Origin: Flavobacterium sp. NRK1
Lineage (GTDB): Bacteria; Bacteroidota; Bacteroidia; Flavobacteriales; Flavobacteriaceae
Direction: 5' to 3'
Length of the DNA stretch: 64,000 bases
NCBI RefSeq assembly: GCF_024054175.1
Contig: NZ_JAMXLA010000001.1
Coordinates: 2,941,342 to 3,005,341 of the forward strand
Part shown: positions 25,807 to 33,811 of the stretch, piece after piece
Layout of the letters: the number at the start of each line of letters is the position of its first letter
How positions within the stretch are numbered: position 1 is the first letter of the stretch
The notes under the pieces: model-generated
What the model saw: the letters and a program-made list of their open reading frames with translations, nothing else
Database searches by the model: none
Told to the model about the DNA's origin: nothing
Translations under genes and position numbers: made by a program

Positions 25807-26253
25807 TTAAAGGCTTAATATAAAGCTGTCCTTATTTAATCCGTCTGTTATATATTGCCAGTTAATATGTACTACATCGCTTAATATCTTTTTAAGCATA
25901 TTAAAATCATTTGGCTTTTTTATATAAACATTTGCTCCTGATACAAAAGTATCTTCAATATCCTGTTCTGATGAGGAAGTAGAATAAATAGCCACAGATA
26001 TTTTTTCAAGCCTTTTGTCGGCCCTTATTTCTTTAAGGCATTCTATACCTGATTTTCTTGGCATATTAAGGTCAAGGAAAATAATATCCGGCAGGGCATT
26101 TTCTGTATTATAAAGGTGTTCCATTAATTGCTCACCATCATTAAAAGCAGATATGCTATAATTAATCTTCACTTCTTCAAAAGCCTCTTTAAAGAACAAA
26201 CGATCGTCTTCATCGTCATCAGCCAGCATTATGTGCAGTTTTGTTGGTCGCAT
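25807..26253 (-). CDS. Single-domain response regulator, Rcp1-like
   Basis: 148 aa receiver-only protein: ADDDEDD at 11-17, phospho-acceptor Asp61 in IIFLDLNMPRKSG, YSTSSSEQD, and the conserved Lys-Pro in YIKKPNDF. It is similar in size and style to the receiver of the phytochrome operon and ends with the same type of tail (HINWQYI here, TINWQNF there), suggesting the two are paralogues. Cotranscribed with the AraC-type gene 24 nt upstream. It probably takes part in phosphotransfer with the adjacent phytochrome or a hybrid kinase elsewhere. Confidence 0.9.
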   Translation of the reverse strand: MRPTKLHIMLADDDEDDRLFFKEAFEEVKINYSISAFNDGEQLMEHLYNTENALPDIIFLDLNMPRKSGIECLKEIRADKRLEKISVAIYSTSSSEQDIEDTFVSGANVYIKKPNDFNMLKKILSDVVHINWQYITDGLNKDSFILSL

Positions 26254-26277
26254 TTACTTGTTTCTTATACTTTATGG

Positions 26278-26826
26278 TTATGCATAACGTTTCTGTTTCA
26301 TTATTTTCTGAAACGCTGTAGGAGTTACTCCGGTAATGTTTTTAAATTGTTGTGATAAGTAGGCAACGCTGCTGTAATTCATCATAAATGATATTTCCGT
26401 AAGGGAGAGATTTTCCGTTAGCAGCAATTGTTTAACCCGTTCAATTTTATGCAAAATAATAAAATTTTCTATAGATATAAAAGTAACTTCCGAAAATACC
26501 TGAGATAGTGTTCTGTAACTTTCTCCCAGTTTTTCTGAAAGAAATGTTGATATTTTTAATGATTGTACACCTTTATCTGCATAGAGCATTTCTATAATTA
26601 CATTCTTTATTTTTTGTACCAGTATGCTTTTTTGGTTATCTACAATCTCAATACCAAATTCTTTTAACGAATTCAGAAGATTGTTATAGGTTTCCATAGG
26701 TATATTTTCTTTAAATTTAACATACCCCGGTTCTGTTACTTTACAATCTATATTAAACTTATCCAGCTGTTGCTGCAGCAGGACTTTACACATCATGTCT
26801 ATGTTATATTTTATGTAAAGCTCCAT
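26278..26826 (-). CDS. AraC-type DNA-binding protein with non-sugar N-terminal domain
   Basis: 182 aa. The C-terminal 80 residues form an AraC/XylS double helix-turn-helix: ERVKQLLLTENLSLTEISFMM and SSVAYLSQQFKNITGVTPTAFQ. The N-terminal 90 residues lack the cupin found in sugar-responsive AraC proteins and contain a Cys and several short helices (KIKNVIIEMLYADKG). This form is common in Bacteroidetes next to phytochrome or receiver genes. No receiver domain is fused; the adjacent receiver may act with it. Target genes are unknown. Confidence 0.85.
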   Translation of the reverse strand: MELYIKYNIDMMCKVLLQQQLDKFNIDCKVTEPGYVKFKENIPMETYNNLLNSLKEFGIEIVDNQKSILVQKIKNVIIEMLYADKGVQSLKISTFLSEKLGESYRTLSQVFSEVTFISIENFIILHKIERVKQLLLTENLSLTEISFMMNYSSVAYLSQQFKNITGVTPTAFQKIMKQKRYA

Positions 26827-27044
26827 TTATTCCCCCTTGCTTAAAGTGAGTAAAAATAAAATAATTTTTTAACATTCTGTCACTAGTGTATAAAATTATA
26901 AATCCTGTGTCTTTAATTGTAATATTAGGTTTACAAGTAGTTTAAGGCTTTTTTAGTAGTTGTAAAAATTATCTAATTGTTTATTAAAGGATTAAACAAA
27001 ATATATATAATATTTTTACTTTTAATTAGAAAAAATATTTTTTT

Positions 27045-27728
27045 ATGCTTTCTTTTCAAATACCGCCCGATGGAGGTATGCTGTATACAGAAACCAATAT
27101 GCAGCATTTGTTTCCTGAGCCTTTAAATGCTATAACTTCCGTTTTTTTCATTGCAATTGCCCTGTATTGGAGTTTTAAGCTCAGAGGAAAATACAAACAT
27201 CATGCTTTCTTATCTGTGGCGGTTTGTATGCTTTATATAGGAGGGATAGGGGGGACAATTTATCATGGATTGCGACAATGGTCCTTTTTTATAATAATGG
27301 ACTGGCTGCCAATAATGCTTTTGTGTGTTGCTGCGGGTGTTTATTTTTTAACGAGGATTATAAAATGGTATTATGCTCTTGCCTTGGCAGCCGCATATAT
27401 CTGTTTTTTGGGATTTATAAGAAACAGCTCCTTTGCATATGAAAACACGCAGTTATTTATAAATATTAATTATGCAGTATTGGCAGGCATGGTATTAGTG
27501 CCGGTGTTTTTGTTTTTATGGATTTCAAAATTTAGGTATGCAATATGGGTTTCTATCGCGTTAATAGCTTTCATAACAGCTCTTACCTTTAGAATAGGTG
27601 ATAACTGGAATTTATTATCTGTAGGAACTCATTTTTTATGGCATATTTTTGGTGCTGTGGCTGCATTTTGCATGTTTCAATATATTTATTTTGTTAACGA
27701 AAATAATGTACCTCTGAAAAAATCCTGA
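27045..27728 (+). CDS. CREST/ceramidase-like seven-TM hydrolase
   Basis: 227 aa integral membrane protein with about seven segments. Residues expected for the CREST superfamily (alkaline ceramidase, PAQR, Per1) are present. These are an acidic residue and Ser in FPEPLNAITSVFF, the Ser/Thr-x-x-x-His pattern in GGTIYHGLRQW, Asp in IIMDWLPIM, and the paired His of HFLWHIFG near the end. These would form a Zn site in the membrane. Substrate is likely a lipid amide; Flavobacteriaceae make sphingolipid-like and N-acyl lipids, so an amidase role is plausible but unproven. Confidence 0.7.
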   Translation: MLSFQIPPDGGMLYTETNMQHLFPEPLNAITSVFFIAIALYWSFKLRGKYKHHAFLSVAVCMLYIGGIGGTIYHGLRQWSFFIIMDWLPIMLLCVAAGVYFLTRIIKWYYALALAAAYICFLGFIRNSSFAYENTQLFININYAVLAGMVLVPVFLFLWISKFRYAIWVSIALIAFITALTFRIGDNWNLLSVGTHFLWHIFGAVAAFCMFQYIYFVNENNVPLKKS

Positions 27729-27736
27729 ACAAATCA

Positions 27737-27765
27737 AAAATCCATGTTCTGTAAACAGGGATTTT
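27737..27765. terminator. Terminator between CREST-like gene and DUF3037 gene
   Basis: AAAATCC (27737-27743) pairs with GGATTTT (27759-27765); an inner TGTT/AACA may extend the stem. It lies between convergent genes and has T-rich flanks on both sides. Confidence 0.55.
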
Positions 27766-27771
27766 GTTAGT

Positions 27772-28155
27772 TTATAATACGTAATCTTCAAATAATTTTT
27801 GTGCTCTGTACTCTAGGTCATCACATAATCCGGGATGGGGTCTTGATGTTTGTATAACTGAACTTCTTACAGCAGTTAACCACCTAAAGCGTTCCGGCAC
27901 TTCAAGCCTTGCTATAGGCCCGCCATCTTTAGCACCCCTGCCAATTTTTTCAAATGATTCCAGGTTAAGGCGTATCTGGTCTATATCGGCTTCCGGCGCA
28001 AGCATTGTAAGTTTAGGTTCATTTACTGTAAATAGTACTTTTATAAACCGTTGCCTTTTGCAAAAAAGCACAATGCCTGCATTTACAAATTCTTCGCGTT
28101 CTACCCTTGGCACTACGCGAATTACGGCATATTCATATAAGTGCTTTTCTTGCAT
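27772..28155 (-). CDS. DUF3037 protein, partner of the HipA-like kinase
   Basis: 127 aa soluble protein with the family pattern YEYAVIRVVPRVEREEFVNAGIVLFC, an Arg-rich middle, IGRGAKDGGPIARL and the end RPHPGLCDDLEYRAQKLFEDYV. Function unknown. The ATG lies inside the 3' end of the HipA-like gene (23-nt overlap), so the two proteins are translationally coupled. The overlap and the fixed gene order suggest a stoichiometric pair. Confidence 0.88.
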   Translation of the reverse strand: MQEKHLYEYAVIRVVPRVEREEFVNAGIVLFCKRQRFIKVLFTVNEPKLTMLAPEADIDQIRLNLESFEKIGRGAKDGGPIARLEVPERFRWLTAVRSSVIQTSRPHPGLCDDLEYRAQKLFEDYVL

Positions 28156-28927
28156 CGCTGGCTTGTTTTACAAATAGTTCAGAATTTTTTAACCGTGTAG
28201 TTAAAAAACTAAAATATACTTCTTTTATTTCTTCAGGAGATTTATCAAGTTCTTCCCAGTACAGCCATTCATCAGGTATTAAATTTACTATTGCACGAAT
28301 TTTGTCTTCTGTCAAAAGGGCTTTGTATTCTGTATCTGTTTCTTCTATTAAAGATGCCTGAGGCAGTAAAACATGATCTTTTATTAAAACAAAAGGACTT
28401 TTTGCATGCCCAATAGGATCATCAAATGAATGGTGAAAATATAGGCTGGCTCCATGATCTATAAGCCATAGGTCTTTATGCCATATAAGCATGTTAGTAT
28501 TTCTAAATGTACGGTCAACATTAGTAATGTATGCATCCAGCCATACAATCTGCGAAGCCATTTTTGCATCTACAGCGGTAACAACAGGATCAAAATTTAT
28601 GGCACCCGACAGATAATGCAGCGCAAGATTAAGCCCTTGAGAGCCTTGTAATAAATCCTGGATTTCTTCATCAGCTTCAGTGCGTCCAAAAGCTTCATCA
28701 AGATTTGCAAAAACAAGTTCAGGAACGGGTAGGCCAAGAATTCTGGCTATTTCTCCTCCCAGCAGCTCAGCTATAAGAGCTTTACTGCCATGACCGGCTC
28801 CTTTAAACTTTAATACATATTTAAATTCATCATCAGCTTCTGCCAAAGCGGGCAGAGAGCCGCCCTCACGAAGAGGGGTAAGGTACCGCGTAACATTTAC
28901 TGTGCGCAGATGAGGTATATTCTCCAT
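28133..28927 (-). CDS. HipA-like (HipA_2 family) protein kinase
   Basis: 264 aa, shorter than classical HipA (about 440) because the N-terminal HipA subdomain is absent. Kinase elements: KFKGAGHGSKALIAE (glycine-rich loop and Lys), catalytic loop NVDRTFRNTN with Asp138 and Asn143 spaced D-x4-N, and LIDHGASL (Asp157, DFG-like). This matches the HipA fold used by Ser/Thr toxin kinases that phosphorylate GltX, but no HipB-type helix-turn-helix antitoxin is adjacent. The partner is DUF3037. No toxin role is shown by the sequence. Confidence 0.85.
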   Translation of the reverse strand: MENIPHLRTVNVTRYLTPLREGGSLPALAEADDEFKYVLKFKGAGHGSKALIAELLGGEIARILGLPVPELVFANLDEAFGRTEADEEIQDLLQGSQGLNLALHYLSGAINFDPVVTAVDAKMASQIVWLDAYITNVDRTFRNTNMLIWHKDLWLIDHGASLYFHHSFDDPIGHAKSPFVLIKDHVLLPQASLIEETDTEYKALLTEDKIRAIVNLIPDEWLYWEELDKSPEEIKEVYFSFLTTRLKNSELFVKQASDARKALI

Positions 28928-29083
28928 ATATTTCAGGCCTTTCAGGCTTTTTTTGAAATGTAAATATACCTATTTTAAAAAACATATTAATTTTAAATAT
29001 TGTTCTTGGGTGTGTTTTTAATTTGTTGGTTTATAGAGCTTTGATTTTCTATAAGTGGTTCTTCTTATATAATTTAACCTTTT

Positions 29084-29100
29084 CTTAAGATTCACTTAAG
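29084..29100 (+). promoter_or_regulatory. PmrA-box-like operator CTTAAG-N5-CTTAAG
   Basis: CTTAAG (29084-29089), ATTCA, CTTAAG (29095-29100): two perfect hexamers with an 11-bp period, 64 nt before the LTA-synthase-like gene. OmpR-family regulators bind such direct repeats on one face of the helix, and the sequence equals the enterobacterial PmrA consensus. The OmpR-type regulator encoded at 33140-33811 in the same cluster is the natural candidate to bind it. Confidence 0.55.
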
Positions 29101-29164
29101 ACTGTTCCTGCCCTTCAATTTTCAATTTATACTGCCGTTATTTTGTCATTACAAAGTAACAATT

Positions 29165-31153
29165 ATGAATGTGTCGGGATCTTTTAAATTACAATTACAG
29201 CTTTCAAAAAGACTGAGCCTGCTGCTTAACTTTATAAAGTTATTTCTACTATTATCGCTATTGCTTAGAGTGGTTTTTTACTTTTGGCAGTATGATGAAG
29301 TATCATGGAATATTTTATATATAGCCAGAACACTTTTAACAGGACTGTTTTTCGATTTAGGTACATGCAGTTTTATTTTACTACCATCTTTACTGTACAT
29401 TTTTGTGGTTCCTAATCGTTTTATTGGTTCGTGGGCAGATAAGGGGTTAACCTATTTTTTCTTCTCTCTTACAATATTCATTCTTATGTTTACATTTCTT
29501 GCCGAAATCACTTTTTGGGAAGAGTTCAGAACGAGATTTAATTTTATTGCGGTAGATTATCTTATTTACACACATGAAGTAATAAGTAATATACAGGAGT
29601 CTTATCCCTTACCATTACTTATTGGTATAGTGCTATTAGCTACCGCTGGCGTAGTATTTATTTTTATTAAAAAATCAGTCTTCAAAAATACCTTTTCAGA
29701 TGGCATATCACTCAGGCAAAGGGCTATAGTGCTTCAATTGGGGCTTATGGTTATGTTCTTTTTCGTTGGTTTGGTTAGGAATACCGATGCCGAGTGGTCT
29801 GCTAATCGTTATAATAATGAAATATCTAAAGCAGGAATTTATTCATTCTTTGCAGAGTTCAGGAATAACAGAATGGATTATGCTGATTTTTATACTACAG
29901 TAAATAACAAAAAAGCTTTTGCACTGGCACGGAATAATGTAAAAGAAACTAATAGCCACTTTGATGATAATAGTCTTTCGGTAAAAAGGGAAATTGAAGA
30001 AGATGGTACTGAAATTAAACCAAACGTTGTTTTTGTTTTGATGGAAAGTATGAGTGCTGCTTTTATGCACGAATTTGGAAACGACAAAAACATCACTCCT
30101 TACCTGGATAGCCTTGCGCAAAACAGTATTTTGTTCTCTAATTTGTATGCTACAGGTACACGTACAGTACGCGGTATGGAAGCTGTTACGTTATGTATTC
30201 CCCCTACGCCGGGGCAAAGTATTGTAAAACGCCCTGATAATCATGACTTGTTTACGGTATCTACAATATTTAAAAAACAGGGATATGATAATAGCTTTTT
30301 TTATGGAGGCGATGGGTATTTTGACAATATGAACAGTTATTTTGGAGGTAATGGGTTTACAATATATGACAGGGGCAGGGGAAGCGTGCTTAACGATAAC
30401 ATTAAAACTACCAGGAATATAATAACCGATAAAGAGGTAACCTTTGAAAATGCATGGGGCGTTTGTGATGAAGATATTTTTAATAAAATGCTTTCAGTGG
30501 CAGACGGCAAATACAAAGAAGGCAAACCATTCTTTAATTTTATAATGACTACGTCTAACCACAGGCCTTATACATATCCGGACAACAAGATAGATCTGCC
30601 ATCCGGTAAGAGCAGGAATGGTGCTGTAAAATATGCAGATTTTGCATTAGGCAAAATGCTTGAAACTGCGCGTACTAAACCTTGGTTTAAAAATACTGTA
30701 TTTGTGATAATAGCAGATCATTGCGCAAGCAGCGCCGGAAAAGATGAAATAGATGTTGCAAATTATCATATACCTGCTTTTATTTATAATCTGCAGGGAG
30801 GAGTAAACCAGAAAATAACAAAACAATGCTCTCAGATAGATATCTTCCCTACATTATTTGCTTTGATGAAGTGGGATTACCAATCTAATTTTTACGGCAA
30901 AGATGTATTGTTGTCCGATTTTAAAGAAAGGGCATTAATGGGTACTTACAGAAAGCTTACTTTAATGAAAAAAGATCAGGTGATGATATTATCTGACCAG
31001 AAAAAGCAAAACTTTTATAATTATTCAGTAAATGATAACAGCCTCCAGCCAAAAAGAATTGAGAAAGGATTTCTGGATGAAGCTATTTCATGGTATCAGA
31101 CCGCAGATTATTTATTTAGCCACAAACTTTTAAAAGAAGATAAAAACCTTTAA
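29165..31153 (+). CDS. LTA synthase-like sulfatase-fold phosphoglycerol/phosphoethanolamine transferase
   Basis: 662 aa. Five N-terminal membrane segments (about 25-215) and a periplasmic alkaline-phosphatase-superfamily domain. It starts NVVFVLMESMS (metal-binding Glu), has GTRTVRGMEA with Thr334 in the nucleophile position, and IIADHCASS (Asp-His ligands) near residue 518. The architecture matches LtaS/MdoB-type enzymes that transfer phosphoglycerol or phosphoethanolamine to envelope polymers, although Bacteroidetes make no teichoic acid. Substrate could be a membrane glycan or lipid A. First gene of a cluster with PAP2, TauE/SafE, and an OmpR-type two-component system; a PmrA-box-like site is upstream. 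Confidence 0.88.
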   Translation: MNVSGSFKLQLQLSKRLSLLLNFIKLFLLLSLLLRVVFYFWQYDEVSWNILYIARTLLTGLFFDLGTCSFILLPSLLYIFVVPNRFIGSWADKGLTYFFFSLTIFILMFTFLAEITFWEEFRTRFNFIAVDYLIYTHEVISNIQESYPLPLLIGIVLLATAGVVFIFIKKSVFKNTFSDGISLRQRAIVLQLGLMVMFFFVGLVRNTDAEWSANRYNNEISKAGIYSFFAEFRNNRMDYADFYTTVNNKKAFALARNNVKETNSHFDDNSLSVKREIEEDGTEIKPNVVFVLMESMSAAFMHEFGNDKNITPYLDSLAQNSILFSNLYATGTRTVRGMEAVTLCIPPTPGQSIVKRPDNHDLFTVSTIFKKQGYDNSFFYGGDGYFDNMNSYFGGNGFTIYDRGRGSVLNDNIKTTRNIITDKEVTFENAWGVCDEDIFNKMLSVADGKYKEGKPFFNFIMTTSNHRPYTYPDNKIDLPSGKSRNGAVKYADFALGKMLETARTKPWFKNTVFVIIADHCASSAGKDEIDVANYHIPAFIYNLQGGVNQKITKQCSQIDIFPTLFALMKWDYQSNFYGKDVLLSDFKERALMGTYRKLTLMKKDQVMILSDQKKQNFYNYSVNDNSLQPKRIEKGFLDEAISWYQTADYLFSHKLLKEDKNL

Positions 31154-31243
31154 TTAGTAAATAGTAAATCCCCCAAAGAACTATGATATAAAACTACGCT
31201 ATGTGTACCATGAAGGTATGCTGTAACTCAATTACTATATATT

Positions 31244-32020
31244 ATGGCAGCGAAGTTTTTATTATGGACAATGTTATGTACAACATTACTTAATGCACAG
31301 GTTTCAAAAGATAGTACAACTGTAAATACTGTTAAAAATCCCGGAAGATATTACAGATTTAGCTATAAACAGCTTGCAGTACCTGTAGTGCTGGTGAGTT
31401 ATGGTGTCATTGGGCTTGAAAGCCATCCTATTATAGGATTAAACAGGCAGTTACGTGATGAAGTTAAAGAAGATATTGATGAAAAAATCACTATAGATGA
31501 CTTTTCCCAATATGCTCCCATGGCCTCAGTATATGCACTTAATGCTATGGGTATAGAAGGTAAAAATAATTTTAAAGACCGTACTATTGTTATGGCTACT
31601 TCTTATCTTATAATGAGCGGTACTGTTTTAGGTCTCAAATCGCTTACAAAGGTAGAACGGCCAGACGGAAGCTCTAAAAACTCTTTTCCTTCCGGCCATA
31701 CAGCTACTGCTTTTGCAGGTGCCGAATTTTTGTGGCAGGAATATAAAGATAAATCAGTTTGGTATGGTATAGCAGGATATGCTGTTGCTACAGGTACGGG
31801 TTTATTCAGAATATATAATAACAGGCACTGGTTAACCGATGTGGCAGCAGGTGCAGGAATAGGAATATTGAGTACCAAAATAGCGTATTGGCTGCAGCCT
31901 TATCTTACCAATAAGCTGTTTACCGGAGGCAATTCTGTAAAAGAACAAAAATATACTACAGCTATTGCTCCTTTTTATAATGGTAATCAGTTAGGCTGTT
32001 CAGTGGTGATTAAATTTTAA
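31244..32020 (+). CDS. PAP2-superfamily phosphatase
   Basis: 258 aa, N-terminal signal/anchor (ends LLNAQ). The three phosphatase motifs are complete: KSLTKVERP (Lys132, Arg139), PSGH (His152) and RIYNNRHWLTD (Arg189, His195, Asp199). Substrates of this family include phosphatidic acid, undecaprenyl diphosphate and lipid A phosphates. The position between the LTA-synthase-like transferase and a two-component system favours envelope lipid remodelling. Possible helices in the C-terminal half suggest a membrane association, but the N-terminal signal makes a periplasmic active site likely. Confidence 0.88.
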   Translation: MAAKFLLWTMLCTTLLNAQVSKDSTTVNTVKNPGRYYRFSYKQLAVPVVLVSYGVIGLESHPIIGLNRQLRDEVKEDIDEKITIDDFSQYAPMASVYALNAMGIEGKNNFKDRTIVMATSYLIMSGTVLGLKSLTKVERPDGSSKNSFPSGHTATAFAGAEFLWQEYKDKSVWYGIAGYAVATGTGLFRIYNNRHWLTDVAAGAGIGILSTKIAYWLQPYLTNKLFTGGNSVKEQKYTTAIAPFYNGNQLGCSVVIKF

Positions 32021-32029
32021 AAAATTTCT

Positions 32030-33067
32030 ATGGTCTTTACAATAATCTTACTTTTCGTAGCAGTTATAATAGCCTTTTGGATAAGTGCTATTGCAGGTGG
32101 AGGGGCAAGCCTGATTATATTACCTGTATTAAATATACTTCTTCCCTTGTCACATATTCCTTTTACACTTACTATAGGCACTTTTACAAGTTCTGCATCA
32201 CGTATTGCAGTATTTAAAAAGAATATTTATTGGCCGCTATTTTTTTGGTTTGTACCATTTTCCGTTCCAGCTGTATTTTTAGGAGTATATTTTTTACGTT
32301 TTTTAAATCCAGTATATCTTCAATTTTTTATAGCATTTTTTCTTTTACTTAATTTGGTTAAATTTTTAAAAAAGAAGAGAAGTAGGGAAACATTAAAAAA
32401 GCAATCTGTATGCAGTATAGCTATTATAGGATTTTGTGCCGGTTTTATTTCAGGAATAACAGGAGCTGTAGGATTATTATTTAATCGTTTTTATTTAAAG
32501 CTTGGATTACGTAAAGAACAAATCGTTGCTACACGTGCTGCAAACGAAATTTTTATTCATTTAATAAAATTGTTAATGTATCTCTACATAGGGCTTTATT
32601 CAGAAAAAGCTTTTGTATTAGGTTTGGTAATTGCAGCAGCATCGGTACTATCAGCTTTAACGCTCAAATATATACTTCCATTTGTTACCGAAAAAACTTT
32701 TCATAAAACTGGTTATATGGCTATGATAGTTTCGGGAGCTTTTTTGATGTCGAACGCTACCTCTGAAATTGTTCAGCTAAACAATGTAAAATTTATTTCA
32801 GAAACAGATTGCGATAAAACAGAATGGGGAGTAGTATGGAATGATGCCTATTTTGAAATAGAGCATTCTGCAAACAGTATTGAATTCGAACGCTCTATAT
32901 TGTATAGTGATTTACCATTTTCTTTGCAAAAAGAATATGATAAAATTAAATTTCTATTTAATGAGATCAAACTTGAAAAAGTATACAAATTAGGAAAGGC
33001 TGAGCATTATGAATTTTATGCTTACAAAAACAATAAGCTGTGTAAATATAAATTCATCGATTTTTAA
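32030..33067 (+). CDS. TauE/SafE permease with C-terminal extra domain
   Basis: 345 aa. Residues 1-250 form the eight-segment TauE/SafE anion exporter fold: AIAGGGASLIILPVLN and the second repeat GFISGITGAVGLLFNRFYLKLG. Family members move sulfite, sulfoacetate or similar small anions out of the cell. After the last membrane segment about 90 residues follow that the family does not need: soluble, acidic/aromatic (DKTEWGVVWNDAYFEIEH, YKLGKAEHYEFYAYKN), possibly a PepSY-like alpha/beta domain. It starts 9 nt after the PAP2 stop, so it is in the same operon. Confidence 0.8.
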   Translation: MVFTIILLFVAVIIAFWISAIAGGGASLIILPVLNILLPLSHIPFTLTIGTFTSSASRIAVFKKNIYWPLFFWFVPFSVPAVFLGVYFLRFLNPVYLQFFIAFFLLLNLVKFLKKKRSRETLKKQSVCSIAIIGFCAGFISGITGAVGLLFNRFYLKLGLRKEQIVATRAANEIFIHLIKLLMYLYIGLYSEKAFVLGLVIAAASVLSALTLKYILPFVTEKTFHKTGYMAMIVSGAFLMSNATSEIVQLNNVKFISETDCDKTEWGVVWNDAYFEIEHSANSIEFERSILYSDLPFSLQKEYDKIKFLFNEIKLEKVYKLGKAEHYEFYAYKNNKLCKYKFIDF

Positions 33068-33139
33068 AAGGCTTGGCATATTTTTTTTAAGATAGCATCA
33101 AATTAAAAAAATCAAATTAACTTTATTAAAAATTAGGCA

Positions 33140-33811
33140 ATGGATATTTTGGTTGTTGAAGACGAGAAAGGTATTTATGATTTTCTTAAGCAGGGGCTTG
33201 GAGAAGAAGGATATAGCGTGACAATAGAATCTTCAGGAGATGCTGGTTTGGTTACAGCACTTAAAAAACATTTTGATATTATACTTCTCGACTGGATGCT
33301 GCCAAAAATCAGTGGGCTTGAAATATGTAAAACCATTAGAAAATCAAATAAGACTACTCCTGTAATTTTTCTTACGGCAAAAGATACTGTTCAGGAAACA
33401 ATAGCAGGATTACAGGCAGGCGCAAACGATTATATTAAAAAACCTTTTAGCTTTGAGGAACTTTTGGAACGAATTAAAGTTCAGCTGCGAAATGTAACAG
33501 AAGAAAAACCGGAATATACCCTTGGGCCAATTATTTTGCGAACAGACACTCATCAGGTATTCTATAATAAAAATGAAGTAGCACTTACTCAAAAAGAGTT
33601 TGCCTTACTAGAGTTTTTATTAAAAAATAAAGGTATTGTGTGTACACGCTCTGAGATTATTAAAAATGTATGGAATATCCATTTTAATTATGATACGGGA
33701 GTAATTGACGTTTTTATAAACGGTATTCGTAAAAAACTGGGACTCACTAAAGAAGAAAATTATATAAAAGCCATTCGTGGTGTTGGATACATAGCTAATG
33801 AAATCGATTAA
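33140..33811 (+). CDS. OmpR-family response regulator
   Basis: 223 aa. Receiver (1-118) with Glu7/Asp8, phospho-acceptor Asp51 in LLDWMLPK, Thr79 and Lys101, then a winged-helix DNA-binding domain with LTQKEFALLEFLL and HFNYDTGVIDVFINGIRKKLG plus the C-terminal hairpin IRGVGYIA. Overlaps the histidine kinase start by 14 nt, giving strong translational coupling. Likely regulates the genes upstream, possibly through the repeat at 29084-29100. Confidence 0.95.
   Translation: MDILVVEDEKGIYDFLKQGLGEEGYSVTIESSGDAGLVTALKKHFDIILLDWMLPKISGLEICKTIRKSNKTTPVIFLTAKDTVQETIAGLQAGANDYIKKPFSFEELLERIKVQLRNVTEEKPEYTLGPIILRTDTHQVFYNKNEVALTQKEFALLEFLLKNKGIVCTRSEIIKNVWNIHFNYDTGVIDVFINGIRKKLGLTKEENYIKAIRGVGYIANEID

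Noticed and set aside
28133-28927. Classic HipBA toxin-antitoxin
   Set aside because: There is no HTH antitoxin gene next to it, and the HipA N-terminal subdomain is missing, so only a HipA-like kinase with a DUF3037 partner is supported.
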